From the NCBI GenBank assembly GCA_964545585.1, contig CAZJFT010000002.1, positions 1 through 56,623 of the forward strand: a DNA stretch of 56,623 nt. Reading direction: 5' to 3'. The stretch comes from UBA9642 sp964545585. Lineage in GTDB: Archaea > Nanobdellota > Nanobdellia > Woesearchaeales > UBA9642. Position 1 is the first letter of the stretch. Each line of letters begins with the position of its first letter. Shown here in pieces: positions 16,219-24,158 of the stretch. Made by a program: the position numbers and the translations under genes. The notes beneath the pieces are model-generated. The model was given only the letters and a program-made list of their open reading frames with translations. It had not been told where the DNA came from and searched no databases.

Positions 16219-16250
16219 CCATTAACTTTTTATAATAATGTTCTCATGAT

Positions 16251-16895
16251 ATGATTATGATTTTCAGGTTGAAGCAATGGTATAATAATTGGAAGATAGA
16301 ACTTTCTGAACATAAATATCTTATATTTCTATCCCTGCTTTTCTTGCTGTTTGCAAACATAATAAACTACCATGCTGGAAATTATGTCGATACTGTAGAT
16401 GCTGTACCTGTAAAAGATATAATACTTGATAATATACCCACTATAAACTTTGAATATATATTCAGTTACGGCATGATACTGTTCCTTTCTGTCCTCTTGT
16501 TTTACGTGCTTTTCTTCAGGGTGAAGCAGTTCCATTCTGTAGCCTTCAGTTTCAGCGTTCTGATATTCGTAAGGAGTTTCTTCATAACATTAACACATCT
16601 CGGCAAGCCTGCCGATGCCGCAATAATGACGAATCTGCCAGGGATTTATCAGGCATTGAATTTCCATAATGATTTATTTTTTTCAGGTCATGCAGCTTTG
16701 CCATTCATGGCATTCCTATTGTTCAGGAAGGAGAAGATAGGGGTTTTCTTCCTTTTCATGACCATAGTCTTATCATTTACAGTATTAGTAATGCATGTGC
16801 ATTACAGCATAGATGTATTCGCAGCATTCTTTATAACATATGCTCTTTACAAATCTAGCCAATGGTTTAGCGAGAAATATTTCCATAAGAAATGA
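16251..16895 (+). CDS. PAP2-like membrane phosphatase/phosphotransferase
   Basis: A membrane protein of 214 residues and about six helices. The catalytic signature of the PAP2/sphingomyelin-synthase-like group is visible: SGHAALPFMAFL followed by HVHYSIDVFAAF (His and Asp of the H-x3-D motif). The first PAP2 motif (Lys/Arg-rich) is not obvious; HLGKPAD may replace it. It probably acts on a phospholipid headgroup or polyprenyl diphosphate. It starts about 30 nt after the VIT gene. Confidence 0.75.
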   Translation: MIMIFRLKQWYNNWKIELSEHKYLIFLSLLFLLFANIINYHAGNYVDTVDAVPVKDIILDNIPTINFEYIFSYGMILFLSVLLFYVLFFRVKQFHSVAFSFSVLIFVRSFFITLTHLGKPADAAIMTNLPGIYQALNFHNDLFFSGHAALPFMAFLLFRKEKIGVFFLFMTIVLSFTVLVMHVHYSIDVFAAFFITYALYKSSQWFSEKYFHKK

Positions 16896-16999
16896 TGCTC
16901 CATAGAATGTATCATAGTTATGATTCATCCTAAAAATGATGATAAAAAAATTCTCAAAATTTATAAAAAGAGGATTTCAAGTCTTATAAGAGGTGAGTG

Positions 17000-19645
17000 A
17001 TGTTGCATAGTGGATTAACAAGCAAAGAGGCTGAGGAATTGCTTTCTAAATATGGCAGGAATGAGCTTAAGCAGTCAAAGCATAATACCCCTTTGAGGAT
17101 ACTCCTTCGTCAGATAACGACTAATCCAGTGATATATCTGATGCTTGGCGCGTTGATCATCTCGCTTGTTGTGGGCAAAGTCGCCACTGCATATGTTGTC
17201 CTTGGAGTAATACTGATAGTCATTGGCGTAGGTTTCTTCCAGGAATTCAAGGCCGAGCGTTCTATAGAGGCATTGAAGCAGATGATAACATCCATATCCA
17301 CCGTCAGGAGAGACAATAAGGAGAAAGAGATAGATACGCGGGAAATAGTCCCTGGCGACATAATAATATTGCGTACAGGAGACAGGGTTCCTGCAGATTG
17401 CATAATAATCGATGAGAAAGAGCTTACTGTTGACGAATCATTGCTCACTGGAGAATCCAAGGAAGTCAAGAAGACGACGGGAAAGAATGATTCTGATAAG
17501 AAGGATTCTGAAAGCAAAAAAGACTTGAATTTCACACAGGATAACATGGTATATATGGGCACGTTCGTTATCACAGGTAAATGCACTGTAAAGGCAGTCC
17601 ATACAGGGATGAACACCAAGTTCGGAGGGATTGCTCAGAGCATCTCCGCTGTTGAGAAGGAATTGCCATTGCAGAAAAAAGTCAATGTTCTAATCAAGCA
17701 GTTGATATTCCTTGCGATAATAGTCTCCATAATCACAGGCATAATAATGCTTTTTGACAATGCTCCATTGACATACGATGAGATAATAGATATACTCATA
17801 GTCGTCCTTGCATTGTCTATAGCCGCATTCCCTGAAGGTTTCCCTGTCGTCCTGATAACTGCGTTGGCGAATGGCGCTTACAGGATGGCCAAGAAGAATG
17901 CGATAATCAACAGGATGTCTATAATAGAGACTCTCGGCGAGACTACTGTTATATGCTCCGATAAGACTGGCACGATAACTACTGGTCAGATGACTGTGAG
18001 CAACATATTTGCAGATGACAAGATGTTCGATGTCAAGGTTTCGGAGAACGAATTCCATAGCGACATATACCTAAAGGATGAGAAGGTCTTGCTCAAAGAC
18101 AATAATGTCCTCAAAGCATTAGTCAATACTGCTGTATTGTGTAATGATGCACAGATAGAGCGTAAAGACGAGAATATAATGATAGGGTCGCCTACTGAGA
18201 AAGCATTGATATCATTAGGAGCAAAGCTAAGCGTGTATAAAGAAGATTTCGAGTATACGCGTATAGATGAGAAGCCATTCAGCTCAGAGCGCAAGATGAT
18301 GAGCGTCATAGTAAAGGAAGGCAAGAAAACACGAATATATTCTAAAGGTGCACCCGATATCTTGCTCAAAAAATGCAAGTATATACTCAAGTCTGATGGC
18401 GTCAAGACATTGGGTGAGAATGAGCGTAAGAGAATATTGAATAAGGTCGACTCTATGTCTAATCAGAGTCTCAGGAATATCGCATTGGCATACAATGACA
18501 TAAAGGATGCTGCGGATAAGGATGCGGAAGATGGATTGATATTTTTAGGGATTGCGGGAATGAAAGACCCTCCAAGACCAGAAGTCAAGGAAGCTATCGA
18601 GTTATGTAATACTGCAGGAATAACTGTAAAGATGATTACTGGAGACAGCATAGAGACAGCTAAAGCGATAGCTGCAGAGATAGGATTGAAAGGCGAGATA
18701 TTGTCAGGACAGGATCTTGATGCATTGACTGATGATGAATTGTCAAAGGTCGTTGGGAAGACTGCGATATTCGCGAGAGTTAGGCCTGAACATAAGCTCA
18801 GGATTGTGCGTGCATTGAAGAGCAATGGAGAAGTGGTCACGATGACTGGAGATGGAGTCAATGATGCTCCTGCACTCAAGGAAGCGCACATAGGCGTAGC
18901 GATGGGTAAGAATGGCACAGATGTCTCTAGAGAAGCGGCAGACATGACATTGAAGGACGATAAGTTCTCAACAATAGTCGATGCCATCAGCGAAGGCAGG
19001 ACAATATTCATGAATATACAGAAATTCTCCGCTTATCAGATATCTATAAATATAGCACAATTATTCCTTATTGCGATAGCGATAATGCTCGGATTACCGC
19101 TCCCACTTCTTGCCATACAGATACTCTTCATGAACATACTCTCTGATGAGATAACGGCAATAAGCCTCGTTTTCAACCCGAGCGCAAAAGACGTCATGAA
19201 CATCCCGCCTAGGAGAAGATCTAAGATAGTGACCACTCCAGTATTGTCATTCCTGCTCATGTCAGGAGTGCTCATGACTATAGGGGCGACGATAATGTTC
19301 TATTTCACGATCAAGGTATTGGAGTTCGAGATAATCGAGGCAAGGACTACACTGTTCGTATTAATGACATTGTTTGCAGTGTTCAATGCTTTCAATTTCA
19401 GATCTTTCAGGAAGCTAGTCATGATAAGGTCCCCGTTCATAAACAAATACCTGTTCTATGCCGCACTGCTTTCGATATCATTGACTGTCGTTGCTATATA
19501 CACGCCTATCAATTCACTTTTCAGTCTTACACCTATAGGGTTCACCGCATGGGTATTCTCATTATTGATGGCATTGCTGCTCGTTGTCATAGTAGACAAC
19601 ATGAAGATAATAAACAACAAATACAAGTTCTTCAATGATACGTGA
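17000..19645 (+). CDS. P2-type cation-transporting ATPase
   Basis: An 881-residue pump. The actuator loop carries LTGES. The phosphorylation site is CSDKTGT with Asp at 321, and the hinge MTGDGVNDAPAL is present. Ten membrane helices are expected. Helix 4 has PEGFP (PEGLP in Ca2+ pumps), helix 5 SINIAQ and helix 6 NILSDEIT. The second helix-5 ligand is Gln rather than Glu, and helix 6 has SDE in place of TDG. A Ca2+-type pump is likely, but specificity is uncertain. The ATG at 17000 is preceded by GAGGTGAG; the GTG at 16997 is less well spaced. Confidence 0.9.
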   Translation: MLHSGLTSKEAEELLSKYGRNELKQSKHNTPLRILLRQITTNPVIYLMLGALIISLVVGKVATAYVVLGVILIVIGVGFFQEFKAERSIEALKQMITSISTVRRDNKEKEIDTREIVPGDIIILRTGDRVPADCIIIDEKELTVDESLLTGESKEVKKTTGKNDSDKKDSESKKDLNFTQDNMVYMGTFVITGKCTVKAVHTGMNTKFGGIAQSISAVEKELPLQKKVNVLIKQLIFLAIIVSIITGIIMLFDNAPLTYDEIIDILIVVLALSIAAFPEGFPVVLITALANGAYRMAKKNAIINRMSIIETLGETTVICSDKTGTITTGQMTVSNIFADDKMFDVKVSENEFHSDIYLKDEKVLLKDNNVLKALVNTAVLCNDAQIERKDENIMIGSPTEKALISLGAKLSVYKEDFEYTRIDEKPFSSERKMMSVIVKEGKKTRIYSKGAPDILLKKCKYILKSDGVKTLGENERKRILNKVDSMSNQSLRNIALAYNDIKDAADKDAEDGLIFLGIAGMKDPPRPEVKEAIELCNTAGITVKMITGDSIETAKAIAAEIGLKGEILSGQDLDALTDDELSKVVGKTAIFARVRPEHKLRIVRALKSNGEVVTMTGDGVNDAPALKEAHIGVAMGKNGTDVSREAADMTLKDDKFSTIVDAISEGRTIFMNIQKFSAYQISINIAQLFLIAIAIMLGLPLPLLAIQILFMNILSDEITAISLVFNPSAKDVMNIPPRRRSKIVTTPVLSFLLMSGVLMTIGATIMFYFTIKVLEFEIIEARTTLFVLMTLFAVFNAFNFRSFRKLVMIRSPFINKYLFYAALLSISLTVVAIYTPINSLFSLTPIGFTAWVFSLLMALLLVVIVDNMKIINNKYKFFNDT

Positions 19646-19720
19646 GAATGTAAGAATCGAAATATTAAGAATCATACTCTCCACAGATATTTTAGAATTG
19701 GTATATTATCACAATATACT

Positions 19721-20233
19721 TCACTGAATATCAAATTTTTTTGATAGTAAATCCAAAAAAACAGAAGAGGCGTCATAGTTCTTGTGCATATTCTCCGTTG
19801 ATGAGATGAATGACTGCACTTCTCTTGTGTTGTCTCCGCCAACCTCTTGAAGTTTTTCATAGAATGATTCATATTCCGAAAAATCCTTGTGGATAGAAAC
19901 TATTATCATCGTCATGCTGGCAAGGCCCACACCATTAGAGAATCTTATCACATAAGGCAATTTTTTTATCCAATCAAAGACTTTCTTCATTTCTGTTTTC
20001 TTTGAAAAATCATCCCATCTGAAGAAAGTGGTTGCCATGACGTTCAACCCTAAATCGGCAAAATTCAGCAATAAGGTATATCTCTTGATATATCTCTTTT
20101 CAAGCCGCTTCCTAATCTTGAGGACGGTTGGGCGGGATGTGCCTACCTTCCGTGCCATCTCCTGATCACTTATCTTAGAATTCTTGCATAATTCTATCAG
20201 AACCTGTCTTTCGCGCGTGGTTAAGATATCCAT
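19721..20233 (-). CDS. Lrp/AsnC-like winged-helix regulator
   Basis: A protein of 170 residues. It has an N-terminal winged helix (TTRERQVLIELCKNSKISDQ, then EMARKVGTSRPTVLKIRKRL) and a C-terminal alpha/beta domain like the ligand-binding RAM fold (MATTFFRWDD, SMTMIIVSIHKDFSEYESF). It resembles Lrp-type regulators but diverges in the C-terminal domain. TTTATAAA-like sequence near 20251-20261 lies about 25 nt upstream of the ATG (leaderless). The target is unknown; it is divergent from the micro-operon. Confidence 0.75.
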   Translation of the reverse strand: MDILTTRERQVLIELCKNSKISDQEMARKVGTSRPTVLKIRKRLEKRYIKRYTLLLNFADLGLNVMATTFFRWDDFSKKTEMKKVFDWIKKLPYVIRFSNGVGLASMTMIIVSIHKDFSEYESFYEKLQEVGGDNTREVQSFISSTENMHKNYDASSVFLDLLSKKFDIQ

Positions 20234-20397
20234 AACAAATGTATAGCTGCTTAATTTATAAATTTTTTGACAAAATATAAAAAAATTATAAAATATTTAT
20301 ATTAAATAGAAATATTTTTTTATTAAATTTCAAATTGTTAAATTTATAAATTATATTTTAACATATAGTATCTTTCCGTGATGACGGCAGAGACATA

Positions 20398-20410
20398 AGT
20401 ATATATAATT
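20398..20410 (+). promoter_or_regulatory. TATA box of the three-gene micro-operon
   Basis: AGTATATATAATT lies about 34-40 nt before the first ATG, leaving a short leader that carries GAGGTGAT at 20429-20436. It is the clearest promoter in the AT-rich 204-nt gap between the Lrp-like gene and the micro-operon. Confidence 0.55.
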
Positions 20411-20440
20411 CAACCACTAAATATTATTGAGGTGATTATG

Positions 20441-20518
20441 ATGGAAATAATTGAATCGCTTATGAATTGCAGAGACTTCAGATATTTTGATGATGATAAA
20501 ATGGAGGTGGGAGCATGA
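20441..20518 (+). CDS. Micro-operon ORF A, 25-aa peptide
   Basis: Reads MEIIESLMNCRDFRYFDDDK and ends MEVGA. GAGGTGAT ends 4 nt before the ATG at 20441 (an ATG at 20438 is too close). Its stop overlaps the next start (ATGA at 20515-20518), the signature of translational coupling. It is an acidic peptide with no known family. Its reality rests on the strong ribosome-binding site and coupling, not on homology. Confidence 0.55.
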   Translation: MEIIESLMNCRDFRYFDDDKMEVGA

Positions 20519-20670
20519 AAAGATTTTATTGGGAAAGTGACGAATGGTATGTAGACAAGTATGGACAGTTAAAATTAAGAGAGACGTACGATGACGAAAT
20601 AGAGATGACTGTGTTAAGGCCCATTTACATCGAGGAAGAATTAGGATACGCGTTGGAAGAGGTGAAATGA
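20515..20670 (+). CDS. Micro-operon ORF B, 51-aa protein
   Basis: Reads MKRFYWESDEWYVDKYGQLK and ends GYALEEVK; acidic and aromatic-rich. GAGGTG at 20504-20509 is spaced 5 nt from the ATG, which overlaps ORF A's stop. The short beta-rich pattern resembles small phage-type or plasmid-type proteins, but no family is recognised. Confidence 0.6.
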   Translation: MKRFYWESDEWYVDKYGQLKLRETYDDEIEMTVLRPIYIEEELGYALEEVK

Positions 20671-20795
20671 TGAATCCAAAAAAACTAGCATTCATTAGGT
20701 ATCAAGGGGAACAAGAGAAGAAAATCTTGAGGGAACAACAGAGAATAAAAGAGGTAATATCCCTTGAAAACCTGCAGCAACAAGCCATCAGTTGA
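20670..20795 (+). CDS. Micro-operon ORF C, 41-aa helical protein
   Basis: Starts MNPKKLAFIRYQGEQEKKIL and is predicted to be a single long charged helix ending QQQAIS. GAGGTG lies 5 nt before the ATG, which overlaps ORF B's stop as TGATG. An ATG 3 nt earlier is possible. Unknown function. Confidence 0.55.
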   Translation: MNPKKLAFIRYQGEQEKKILREQQRIKEVISLENLQQQAIS

Positions 20796-20849
20796 TTTGA
20801 TAAAGGAATATTTTTATATTTTTCTATACTAGGATAAACCGGTGATTGA

Positions 20850-20924
20850 TGCTCCCTCCGGGATTTGAACCCGGGTCACAGCCGTGAGAGGGCTGTATGA
20901 TTGGCCGGACTACACTAAAGGAGC
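20850..20924 (-). tRNA. tRNA-Glu(CTC)
   Basis: Acceptor GCUCCUU/AGGGAGC, anticodon stem ACAGC-C..G-GCUGU with loop CUCUCAC (anticodon CUC), T arm CCGGG-UUCAAAU-CCCGG and discriminator A. No intron. TTTATAAA at 20958-20965, just beyond the stop codon of the upstream SLT gene, is centred 37 nt from the 5' end and is the likely promoter. Confidence 0.95.
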
Positions 20925-20967
20925 GCCTTTAATTCGAATATCAGAACTAAAAGTTTGTTTATAAAGA

Positions 20968-21900
20968 TTATTCTTTGTCTGCTGTGAATCGGAATTTTTC
21001 TTTATCATCTTCAATATCATTTTTTTTTGTTTTCTCCGCATAATCGTTCCCATACATCAATCCTAAGACGTACTCTGCCAACCCTTTGGCTTCACTCCTG
21101 TATGGCTCAGGTATTCTGTCTACTATGAATCCTGCGTCTTGGAATCGTCCATGTCCTGCATTATATGATATTATAAGTCTATATTGCTGTGTTTTTCTTG
21201 TTGCTTTCTTATAGTACGGATCATTTGCTTTATGGAATCTATCTAAGAACTGGAGGTGTGAAATCCCGGCGAATGAGTTGTTATGAGGAACATATGCAAG
21301 GGCATCTCTTTTTGAGTAAGGGAGATTAGCAAATTGCGGGAAATAATCATCGAATGTACTCTGCAATGTCTGATATAAGCTCTTTGCGCCTGTCGGACTT
21401 GTTGCCATGTGATCATATGCTGATTCTCCTTTCGGCAAAGATATGGCTAATTCTAATGTTACTGGGCCTGTAGGTTTCAATCCTTGGTACTGTGTGTGCA
21501 TTATTGGGAACATTTTATGGAATCTTTTTTTAAGCGTCTTTGTCGGTGTCAGCTTATTGTAAAGACGTGGCCCTGTCAATTCTATTATCTCATCTATTGT
21601 GTAATCTCTTATATCCATTATAGGTGTGGTTATTTTTGGTCCAGTATACACGTTTTCCAAATTGCCAGAAATAGTATTGCGTTCTATAGGTGAGAATAAT
21701 CCGCTGAAATAATCATCAATAGACTTTGCTGTTTCATCAAAGAATTTTGTAATGTCAAATCCATCTTTTTTTCCTTTTATGTCTTTTGCGTATGAATTAT
21801 TGGGTTTTCCGATGAATGAATTCACTATCATCCAAGTCGTGAATGTACTCAGAACTACATCTTTGACTATACTTTTATTATCTATTTTCTTTTTAGCCAT
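20968..21900 (-). CDS. Secreted SLT-type lytic transglycosylase-like protein, 310 aa
   Basis: The N-terminus has a hydrophobic segment (VVLSTFTTWMIVNSFIG) followed by GKPNNSY. The same NS-x-x-G-x-PN-x-SY signature follows the hydrophobic segment of the protein at 23094-23792. The C-terminal domain resembles soluble lytic transglycosylases: KGESAYDHMATSPTGAKSLY contains the catalytic Glu (about 159), and ISYNAGHGRF corresponds to the family's AYNAG motif. Normal substrates are bacterial peptidoglycans, which archaea lack. An action on neighbouring bacteria, or on another glycan, would therefore have to be considered. A TTTATAAA-like box sits about 45 nt before the ATG. Confidence 0.75.
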   Translation of the reverse strand: MAKKKIDNKSIVKDVVLSTFTTWMIVNSFIGKPNNSYAKDIKGKKDGFDITKFFDETAKSIDDYFSGLFSPIERNTISGNLENVYTGPKITTPIMDIRDYTIDEIIELTGPRLYNKLTPTKTLKKRFHKMFPIMHTQYQGLKPTGPVTLELAISLPKGESAYDHMATSPTGAKSLYQTLQSTFDDYFPQFANLPYSKRDALAYVPHNNSFAGISHLQFLDRFHKANDPYYKKATRKTQQYRLIISYNAGHGRFQDAGFIVDRIPEPYRSEAKGLAEYVLGLMYGNDYAEKTKKNDIEDDKEKFRFTADKE

Positions 21901-22041
21901 ATAAACCCCTAAAATTCACTATTACTTAGGAACTACGTTTTTTTTATAAACGTTTCGGATTTATTCTAGCATTAAACTATCACAAAATATTTCTTATCAA
22001 TAAGTAGTAAAATATATAAAATACTCTTTTTTCCTGACAGC

Positions 22042-22539
22042 ATGAAAGAATTATCCGATACGGTAATCAAACAATATGGGAATATAAAGCTATATAGCGA
22101 TAGGATAGAAATCGAAAATAAATCAACAACTATCACAAAAACAGAATCCCAGATAATGTTAACACTCATGAATTCTCCAGAAGAGGCCGTTTCTAGAGAA
22201 GAACTATATAGCAAAGCCTGGCCTGGAATCATAGTCTTGGATAATACCGTAAACGTCCACATATCAAGACTGAAAAAGAAATTAGGCGAATACGGGCATA
22301 TAATAAAATCTGCATCTAAGAGAGGATATCTCTTAACTCTCAATCCTCAAAAAATAATTTTATCTCCGATAGAGCAGAAAATTATTGACTATATGAAAAG
22401 CGTTCCAGAAACACCTACACAGAAAATGATAAAAAAAGAGATGGAGAAGTTCGGATATTCCAGAGATACAACACATGTAATGTTACATCATCTTAAGAAT
22501 AAAATCAATGGGAAAAATATCAATGAACATATTGCATAA
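22042..22539 (+). CDS. OmpR-type DNA-binding protein with second winged helix
   Basis: A protein of 165 residues. The first about 100 match the C-terminal output domain of OmpR/PhoB regulators: strands LYSDRIEIENKSTTI, helix TESQIMLTLMNSPEEAVSRE, recognition helix NTVNVHISRLKKKL and wing SASKRGYLL. The receiver domain is absent. Residues 108-165 form what looks like another helix-turn-helix (PIEQKIIDYMKSVPETPTQK, DTTHVMLHHLKNKI). AAAATATATAAAA about 26 nt upstream implies a leaderless message. It lies between the two SLT genes and might regulate them. Confidence 0.75.
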   Translation: MKELSDTVIKQYGNIKLYSDRIEIENKSTTITKTESQIMLTLMNSPEEAVSREELYSKAWPGIIVLDNTVNVHISRLKKKLGEYGHIIKSASKRGYLLTLNPQKIILSPIEQKIIDYMKSVPETPTQKMIKKEMEKFGYSRDTTHVMLHHLKNKINGKNINEHIA

Positions 22540-22544
22540 TAAAA

Positions 22545-23057
22545 TCACAACATCTTCCCAAGAATGAACACGTCCTCATATTTTCCATCATCAAGAAATA
22601 GCCCTTGCTCTCTTCTGCCCTCTATCTTGAACCCTAGCTTCTCAGCAACCCGGAGCGATGCAGCATTGTTCACTGAAGCCTCAGCATCGAGCCTCTTCAG
22701 TTTATTCTTCTTCGCTTCCTTGATCAATGCTTCGACCAGCATCGTAGCTATGCCTTTATTCATATAGCCCTGCCTAACGAACCATCCGCATTCTGCACGA
22801 TGCTGCATCTTCGAGAACTTATGACGCGTATATATGCTTAACCCCACCACCTTTTTTCCATATAACGCAAGCAATGTAGCGCCATTCTTCAAAGAGAGTT
22901 TCTTGTCTATAAGTTCAGGATTCGCTATCAGGAAGAATTTGTTATTGCACGCATAACGATTTACACATTCCTTGCAATTATTATCGCAAGATTCGTTCAT
23001 GCATTCCATTATTGCCTTTCCATCACCAGGAATAGCTTTTCTTATCGAAATATTCAT
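22545..23057 (-). CDS. GNAT N-acetyltransferase
   Basis: A protein of 170 residues with the GCN5 fold: beta4 region RAECGWFVRQGYMNKGIA containing the acetyl-CoA loop QGYMNKGIA, and a C-terminal ASLRVAEKLGFKIEGRRE typical of RimJ/RimL-like enzymes. An unusual Cys-rich insertion near the N-terminus (CDNNCKECVNRYAC) may bind zinc. Substrate unknown. It converges with the OmpR-type gene, 5 nt apart. Confidence 0.85.
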   Translation of the reverse strand: MNISIRKAIPGDGKAIMECMNESCDNNCKECVNRYACNNKFFLIANPELIDKKLSLKNGATLLALYGKKVVGLSIYTRHKFSKMQHRAECGWFVRQGYMNKGIATMLVEALIKEAKKNKLKRLDAEASVNNAASLRVAEKLGFKIEGRREQGLFLDDGKYEDVFILGKML

Positions 23058-23093
23058 GTAGAAAATTAATATAGGTGCAGGTAATATTTATAC

Positions 23094-23792
23094 TTAACGA
23101 TTATATTCAGGGATTTCTAAACGCACTATGTTGTTCTGATGCTGGTATGCGTCATATATCCTCATGTCCTCTAAAAGTGTCCTGTTTCTCATTCTACTAA
23201 CATAATCTCTCGTCTCTTTAGGCATCTCATCTATGTTCCATCCTGCTCTCATCAATCTGCCCTGCCCACCATTATATGCTGCATTCATCAGGTCTTGTTT
23301 ATGTTCTATGGGCAATTGGTCGAATCCAGGATAATTCTGCCTCAAGAAAATATCGACCTTATTTATATGATGAAGACTTGCCTTCCCATTCAGCAATGGA
23401 TCATAAGCATTATCGAAATGCGCATTCATGACGTCATTCCATGAGGGCGCCATAATCTGCCATAATCCTCTTGCACCGACTGGACTTGTCGCATTAGGAT
23501 TATCGCCGCTCTCTACATAGCTTCTTGCCATCTGCACAGACATAGGGATGTAATCAGGGACTTTTATATCTGAATATACTTTCTCGATAACATCCATCAA
23601 TTCAGAATAGTCCATGGCTTTAGGCGATTTCTTCTCGATAAATACCGATGCCTTGGGCTTGAATGCGTCTTCGGAGAATATATCTCCATATAAGAATCTT
23701 GAATCATATGATTTGTTCGGACTGCCAGCTAATGAATTCGCCACTAATATGACTAATGCACTGTCCTTCATTAGATTCATCAGCCTTTTCAT
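23094..23792 (-). CDS. Secreted SLT-type lytic transglycosylase-like protein, 232 aa
   Basis: Hydrophobic N-terminus (SALVILVANSLAGSPNKSY) sharing the NS-x-x-G-x-PN-x-SY motif with the 310-aa paralogue. The catalytic core is well conserved: SYVESGDNPNATSPVGARGL with Glu 94, then LWQIM, and AAYNGGQGRL. It is more canonical than its neighbour. A predicted glycan-cleaving enzyme exported from the cell. TATATA-like sequence lies within 25 nt of the start. Confidence 0.82.
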   Translation of the reverse strand: MKRLMNLMKDSALVILVANSLAGSPNKSYDSRFLYGDIFSEDAFKPKASVFIEKKSPKAMDYSELMDVIEKVYSDIKVPDYIPMSVQMARSYVESGDNPNATSPVGARGLWQIMAPSWNDVMNAHFDNAYDPLLNGKASLHHINKVDIFLRQNYPGFDQLPIEHKQDLMNAAYNGGQGRLMRAGWNIDEMPKETRDYVSRMRNRTLLEDMRIYDAYQHQNNIVRLEIPEYNR

Positions 23793-24158
23793 CTCTAATT
23801 AATCCTATATATGACACCATAGTAATTCCACTATATGGATGTCTCTTCATATCATCGTATGAATTCTTTTTCGTGTTGTCTTGTTTGTTTGCTAGTTGCA
23901 ATCCCACCACTATCGCATAGTTTTTCTACTATTGACAGCATATCGCTGTCATGACGCGAAATCGTATGATAATCACCTAGATGCTTATTGGAAAAATAAG
24001 TCATTTATAAAATTTATGAATCCATAAACATATCTGGTATAAAAAGTATATTTTATAAATGATGGACGCAATGAATAATTAAATGCCATCATAATATTTA
24101 TAAAGATGTTTTGGGAATATACTTTATTGGTGGGAAGTTCTCAAAAAAAGAGGTGTAG
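23793..24158. other. 366-nt intergenic region upstream of the redox locus
   Basis: It holds the divergent promoters of the SLT gene and the flavodiiron fusion. There is a perfect hairpin TGACAGC-ATATC-GCTGTCA at 23933-23951, a candidate operator. It also contains several TTTATAAA-like boxes (near 24003, 24052 and 24097-24104). No ORF with a credible start was seen. Confidence 0.6.
24097..24104 (+). promoter_or_regulatory. TATA box and leader of the flavodiiron-OFOR gene
   Basis: TTTATAAA lies 55-62 nt before the ATG. Expected transcription start near 24125 leaves a leader of about 35 nt with GAGGTG at 24150-24155, spaced 3 nt from ATG 24159. This gene is therefore Shine-Dalgarno-led rather than leaderless. 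Confidence 0.55.

Noticed and set aside
23910..23920. 11-nt match (CTATCGCATAG region) to the 5' end of tRNA-Gly
   Set aside because: Too short to distinguish from chance; no flanking tRNA structure or integrase nearby.
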